DNA from: a bacterium
Lineage (GTDB): Bacteria > CAIWAD01
Direction of reading: 5' to 3'
Length of the DNA: 8,273 nucleotides
Assembly (NCBI GenBank): GCA_030429345.1
Contig: JAUIFJ010000063.1
Location: 1-8,273, forward strand
Part shown: one piece after another, positions 6,525 through 8,273 of the stretch
Numbering within the stretch: the first letter of the stretch is position 1
How the letters are laid out: the number at the start of each line of letters is the position of its first letter
The notes under the pieces: model-generated
What the model saw: only the letters and a program-made list of their open reading frames with translations
Database searches by the model: none
Told to the model about the DNA's origin: nothing
Made by a program: the position numbers and the translations under genes

Positions 6525-7127
6525 ATGAGCCGTCATACGACCTGGACGAACTTCCTGATCGCCTGTATCACCCTCTGCACGCTCACGCTTTCAGGAAGCA
6601 CGACGGCAGTGGACTAGGCCGCTGGCGCGAGAGTGCACTACCTGGAAATCGTCACTCCGGACTTGGCCGTCCACTGTGCAATCCTGGAAGAGCTCCATGG
6701 CCTGGCCTTCGGCGACCCGGTCGCCGACCTGGGAAATGCCCGTGTTGCGAGGGCGGCGGACGGCAGCCTGATCGGCGTGCGCGCTCCACTTGCCGAGCAC
6801 GAAGCTCCGATCGTCCGGACCTGCCTGGAAACGGACGACATCAGATCTGCCGTCAAGCGGGCCGAGGCCGCCGGCGCCCTGATCGCCTACCCGCCGACGA
6901 AGCAGGGGGACACGGGCACCGGGGTGATCTACATCCTCGGAGGCGTACAGATCGGCCTGTGGCAGAAGTACACAACCCTTGACCATGTAGGGAAATCCCA
7001 TGCACGATCTCTTCACACCCGGCGTCGGCCGCGTGAACAGCGCGGACATTGCCCTGCCGGATCACAAGCGAGCCGTCCGCTTCTACTCCCGCGTTCTCCG
7101 CACGGGAAGGACTCCATGTTGGCGTGA
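6525..7127 (+). pseudogene. VOC-family protein with signal peptide, interrupted by in-frame TAG
   Basis: ATG 6525 follows a strong GGAGGGG (6514-6520) and encodes a 30-residue export leader with hydrophobic core FLIACITLCTLTL, ending in TTAVD. TAG (6615-6617) then stops the frame. In the same frame the sequence resumes as AAGARVHYLEIVTPD and runs through one VOC (glyoxalase/bleomycin-resistance fold) domain to GLWQ at 6957-6965. In related proteins, as I recall them, a leader precedes just such a domain and the protein ends near GLWQ. Here the frame continues to 7127, overlapping the next gene by 128 bases with no sensible protein, so the natural stop also looks lost. A GTG at 6633 could restart translation and yield a leaderless protein of up to 164 residues, but it lacks a good ribosome binding site. 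A nonsense-mutated gene is the likeliest reading. Confidence 0.65.
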
Positions 7128-7809
7128 CGACCTGATGAACAGCCAAGGCATGCCGGTCATCGGCGTAGGTGCGAGATCGGCCGAAATCGAGGCCCTTCCT
7201 CTTCAATGGATGCCACACATCCAGGTGCAGGACGTGGGTGCCGCCGTATTACGCGCATTGAAGTTGGGCGGTTCGGAACTGCTGCACGGCAGAGACAAGA
7301 ACGGCTACAGCCAGTGGGCCGTGTTGCTGGATCCGAATGGCGCGGCTTTCGGTCTGATTCCGGTCGTGTCCAGGGAGGAACTGCCACAAGCCGAAACCGC
7401 GCCAGCAGGAGAAAGCGCGATCCAGCCCGGGCACATTGCCTGGCTGGACCTGACGGTTCCGGCCGCCGTGGCGATACGCGATTTCTACAGCCAGGTCATC
7501 GGCTGGACGGCGCAGGAAGTCGAGATGCGGGACTCGGGCGAGCACTACGCCGATTTCAACCTGCTCGGCGCGGATGGATCACCGGCAGCCGGCATCTGTC
7601 ACGCGCGCGGCATGAACAAGGATCTGCCGCCTGTCTGGCTGCTCTATCTTCCCGTGGGCGACCTGACCGAGAGTCTACGCCGCGTACGAACGGAAGGCGA
7701 TACCGTTCTCCGGGAAGCCAAGCAGTCGAGCGGCGAGATCGCTTTCGCCGTCATTCGTGATCCAGCCGGCGCATGCCTGGCGCTGATGCCCGGTCAGCAG
7801 TCGGATTGA
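7000..7809 (+). CDS. Two-domain VOC-family (glyoxalase/bleomycin resistance-like) protein
   Basis: This 269-residue protein, apparently cytoplasmic, contains two VOC domains. Domain 1 (about 10-122) runs from [19 protein letters not shown] to [15 protein letters not shown]. Domain 2 (about 144-264) runs from [11 protein letters not shown] through DFYSQVIGW to [15 protein letters not shown]. The FYxxVxGW and DPxGAxxxL signatures typify this fold. Domain 1's first half is more divergent, with [14 protein letters not shown] replacing the usual FYxxVLGW. Such two-domain VOC proteins are often annotated as hydroxylases or glyoxalases with no proven substrate, so I do not assign a reaction. ATG 7000 follows AGGGA at 6989-6993. 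It begins inside the run-on end of the damaged VOC gene, and the two may once have formed an operon. Confidence 0.8.
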   Translation: MHDLFTPGVGRVNSADIALPDHKRAVRFYSRVLRTGRTPCWRDDLMNSQGMPVIGVGARSAEIEALPLQWMPHIQVQDVGAAVLRALKLGGSELLHGRDKNGYSQWAVLLDPNGAAFGLIPVVSREELPQAETAPAGESAIQPGHIAWLDLTVPAAVAIRDFYSQVIGWTAQEVEMRDSGEHYADFNLLGADGSPAAGICHARGMNKDLPPVWLLYLPVGDLTESLRRVRTEGDTVLREAKQSSGEIAFAVIRDPAGACLALMPGQQSD

Positions 7810-7868
7810 CGGCGCCCTGCAATCCAATGGCAGGCAGCAGGCATGCATACATCGAAGGCCTGCATACC

Positions 7869-7934
7869 TTAAGCCGGTTTTTCAAGCCCGACATTTCCGT
7901 AACTCATCTCGACCAGCTTGCGTGCGGCTTCCAT
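7869..7934 (-). pseudogene. Possible 3' tail of a minus-strand gene cut by the minisatellite
   Basis: On the minus strand the frame beginning at 7934 reads [20 protein letters not shown] plus a final A and a TAA stop (7871-7869). It has natural-looking composition. Upstream on that strand the same frame passes through PWLPN and straight into the tandem repeat, where it reads as repeated HRPW. It could be the C-terminal end of a gene disrupted by repeat expansion, or a chance frame. I do not recognise the family. Confidence 0.22.
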
Positions 7935-7942
7935 GTTTGGAA

Positions 7943-8273
7943 GCCAAGGACGGTGCCAAGGACGGTGCCAAGGACGGTGCCAGGGACCGTGCCAAGGACG
8001 GTGCCAGGGACGGTGCCAGGCACGGTGCCAGGCACGGTGCCAGGGACCGTGCCAAGGACCGTGCCAAGGACGGTGCCAAGGACGGTACCAGGGACGGTGC
8101 CAGGGACAGTGCCAAGGACGGTGCCAGGGACGGTGCCAAGGACGGTGCCAAGGACGGTGCCAGGGACGGTGCCAAGGTCGGTACCAGGGACGGTGCCAGG
8201 GACGGTGCCAGGGACGGTACCAGGGACAGCGCCAAGGTCGGTACCAGGGACGGTGCCAGGGACGGTGCCAGGG
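7943..8273. repeat. 12-bp minisatellite, 27 full units plus 7 bases, running off the window
   Basis: The unit is GCCARGGACGGT, where the R position is A in 12 units and G in 15. Every full unit is exactly 12 bases with no indels. Variants include GGACCGT, GGCACGGT, GGACAGT, GGTCGGT and an A in place of the first G. Near the right edge a 60-bp higher-order period appears: 8171-8213 equals 8231-8273 exactly. Because 12 is divisible by 3, several frames stay open: repeated AKDG or ARDG on the plus strand, and LAPS or HRPW on the minus strand. Openness is therefore weak evidence of coding. Units 7 and 8 create the inverted pair GGCAC-G-GTGCC, so parts can fold. The array's right end lies outside the window. 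Confidence 0.93.

Noticed and set aside
7882-8235. 117-codon minus-strand frame of LAPS repeats
   Set aside because: All frames through a 12-base repeat remain open, the start is an internal TTG in the array, and most variants other than the A/G toggle change amino acids. Kept as a repeat rather than a gene.
7943-8273. CRISPR array
   Set aside because: The units are contiguous 12-mers without spacers, so this is a minisatellite.

Overview
The window looks like an accessory-to-core junction on the chromosome of a high-GC proteobacterium, most likely a gammaproteobacterium. This is an inference from codon style and gene types: a betaine-type ABC transporter with a substrate-binding/permease fusion, a DUF1569 protein, VOC proteins and integron attC sites. 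No rRNA, tRNA or phylogenetic marker is present to settle it. All recognisable genes lie on the + strand.

Left part (1-1698) is integron-like and mosaic. Positions 1-540 hold decayed remains of a group II intron reverse transcriptase, ending in a recognisable N-terminal segment (413-538). Two 106-bp copies about 91% identical follow (586-691 and 1587-1692), each forming the body of an attC-like site. They bracket a toxin-antitoxin operon: an AbrB/MazE-type antitoxin (840-1103) and a PIN-domain toxin (1100-1507), overlapping by ATGA and preceded by two palindromes in the promoter region. The core bases at the left cassette boundary (GTTAGCT at 691) are the exact reverse complement of the left core of the cassette's own attC (AGCTAAC at 1569). 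That is the pattern expected of a genuine integron cassette, here 692-1692.

Middle part (1693-3386): a secreted stand-alone seven-bladed Reg_prop-type beta-propeller (1949-3049) lies between two stretches without convincing genes. It is visibly less GC-rich than the genes to its right.

Right part (3387-7809) has high-GC, core-like genes. A two-gene ABC importer operon encodes an ATPase (3387-4145) overlapping by ATGA a fused periplasmic binding protein plus permease (4142-5611), probably for glycine betaine or a related quaternary amine. A DUF1569/DinB-fold protein follows (5849-6301). Next is a VOC-fold gene whose signal-peptide start is separated from its body by an in-frame TAG and which has also lost its natural end (6525-7127). 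An intact two-domain VOC protein closes the block (7000-7809).

The right edge (7943-8273) is a 12-bp minisatellite of 27 full units running off the window, with a 60-bp higher-order period near the end. A short minus-strand reading frame that may be the tail of a broken gene abuts it. I see no clearly new multi-gene system. The most informative items are the integron cassette, the stop-interrupted secreted VOC gene, the transporter fusion and the minisatellite.
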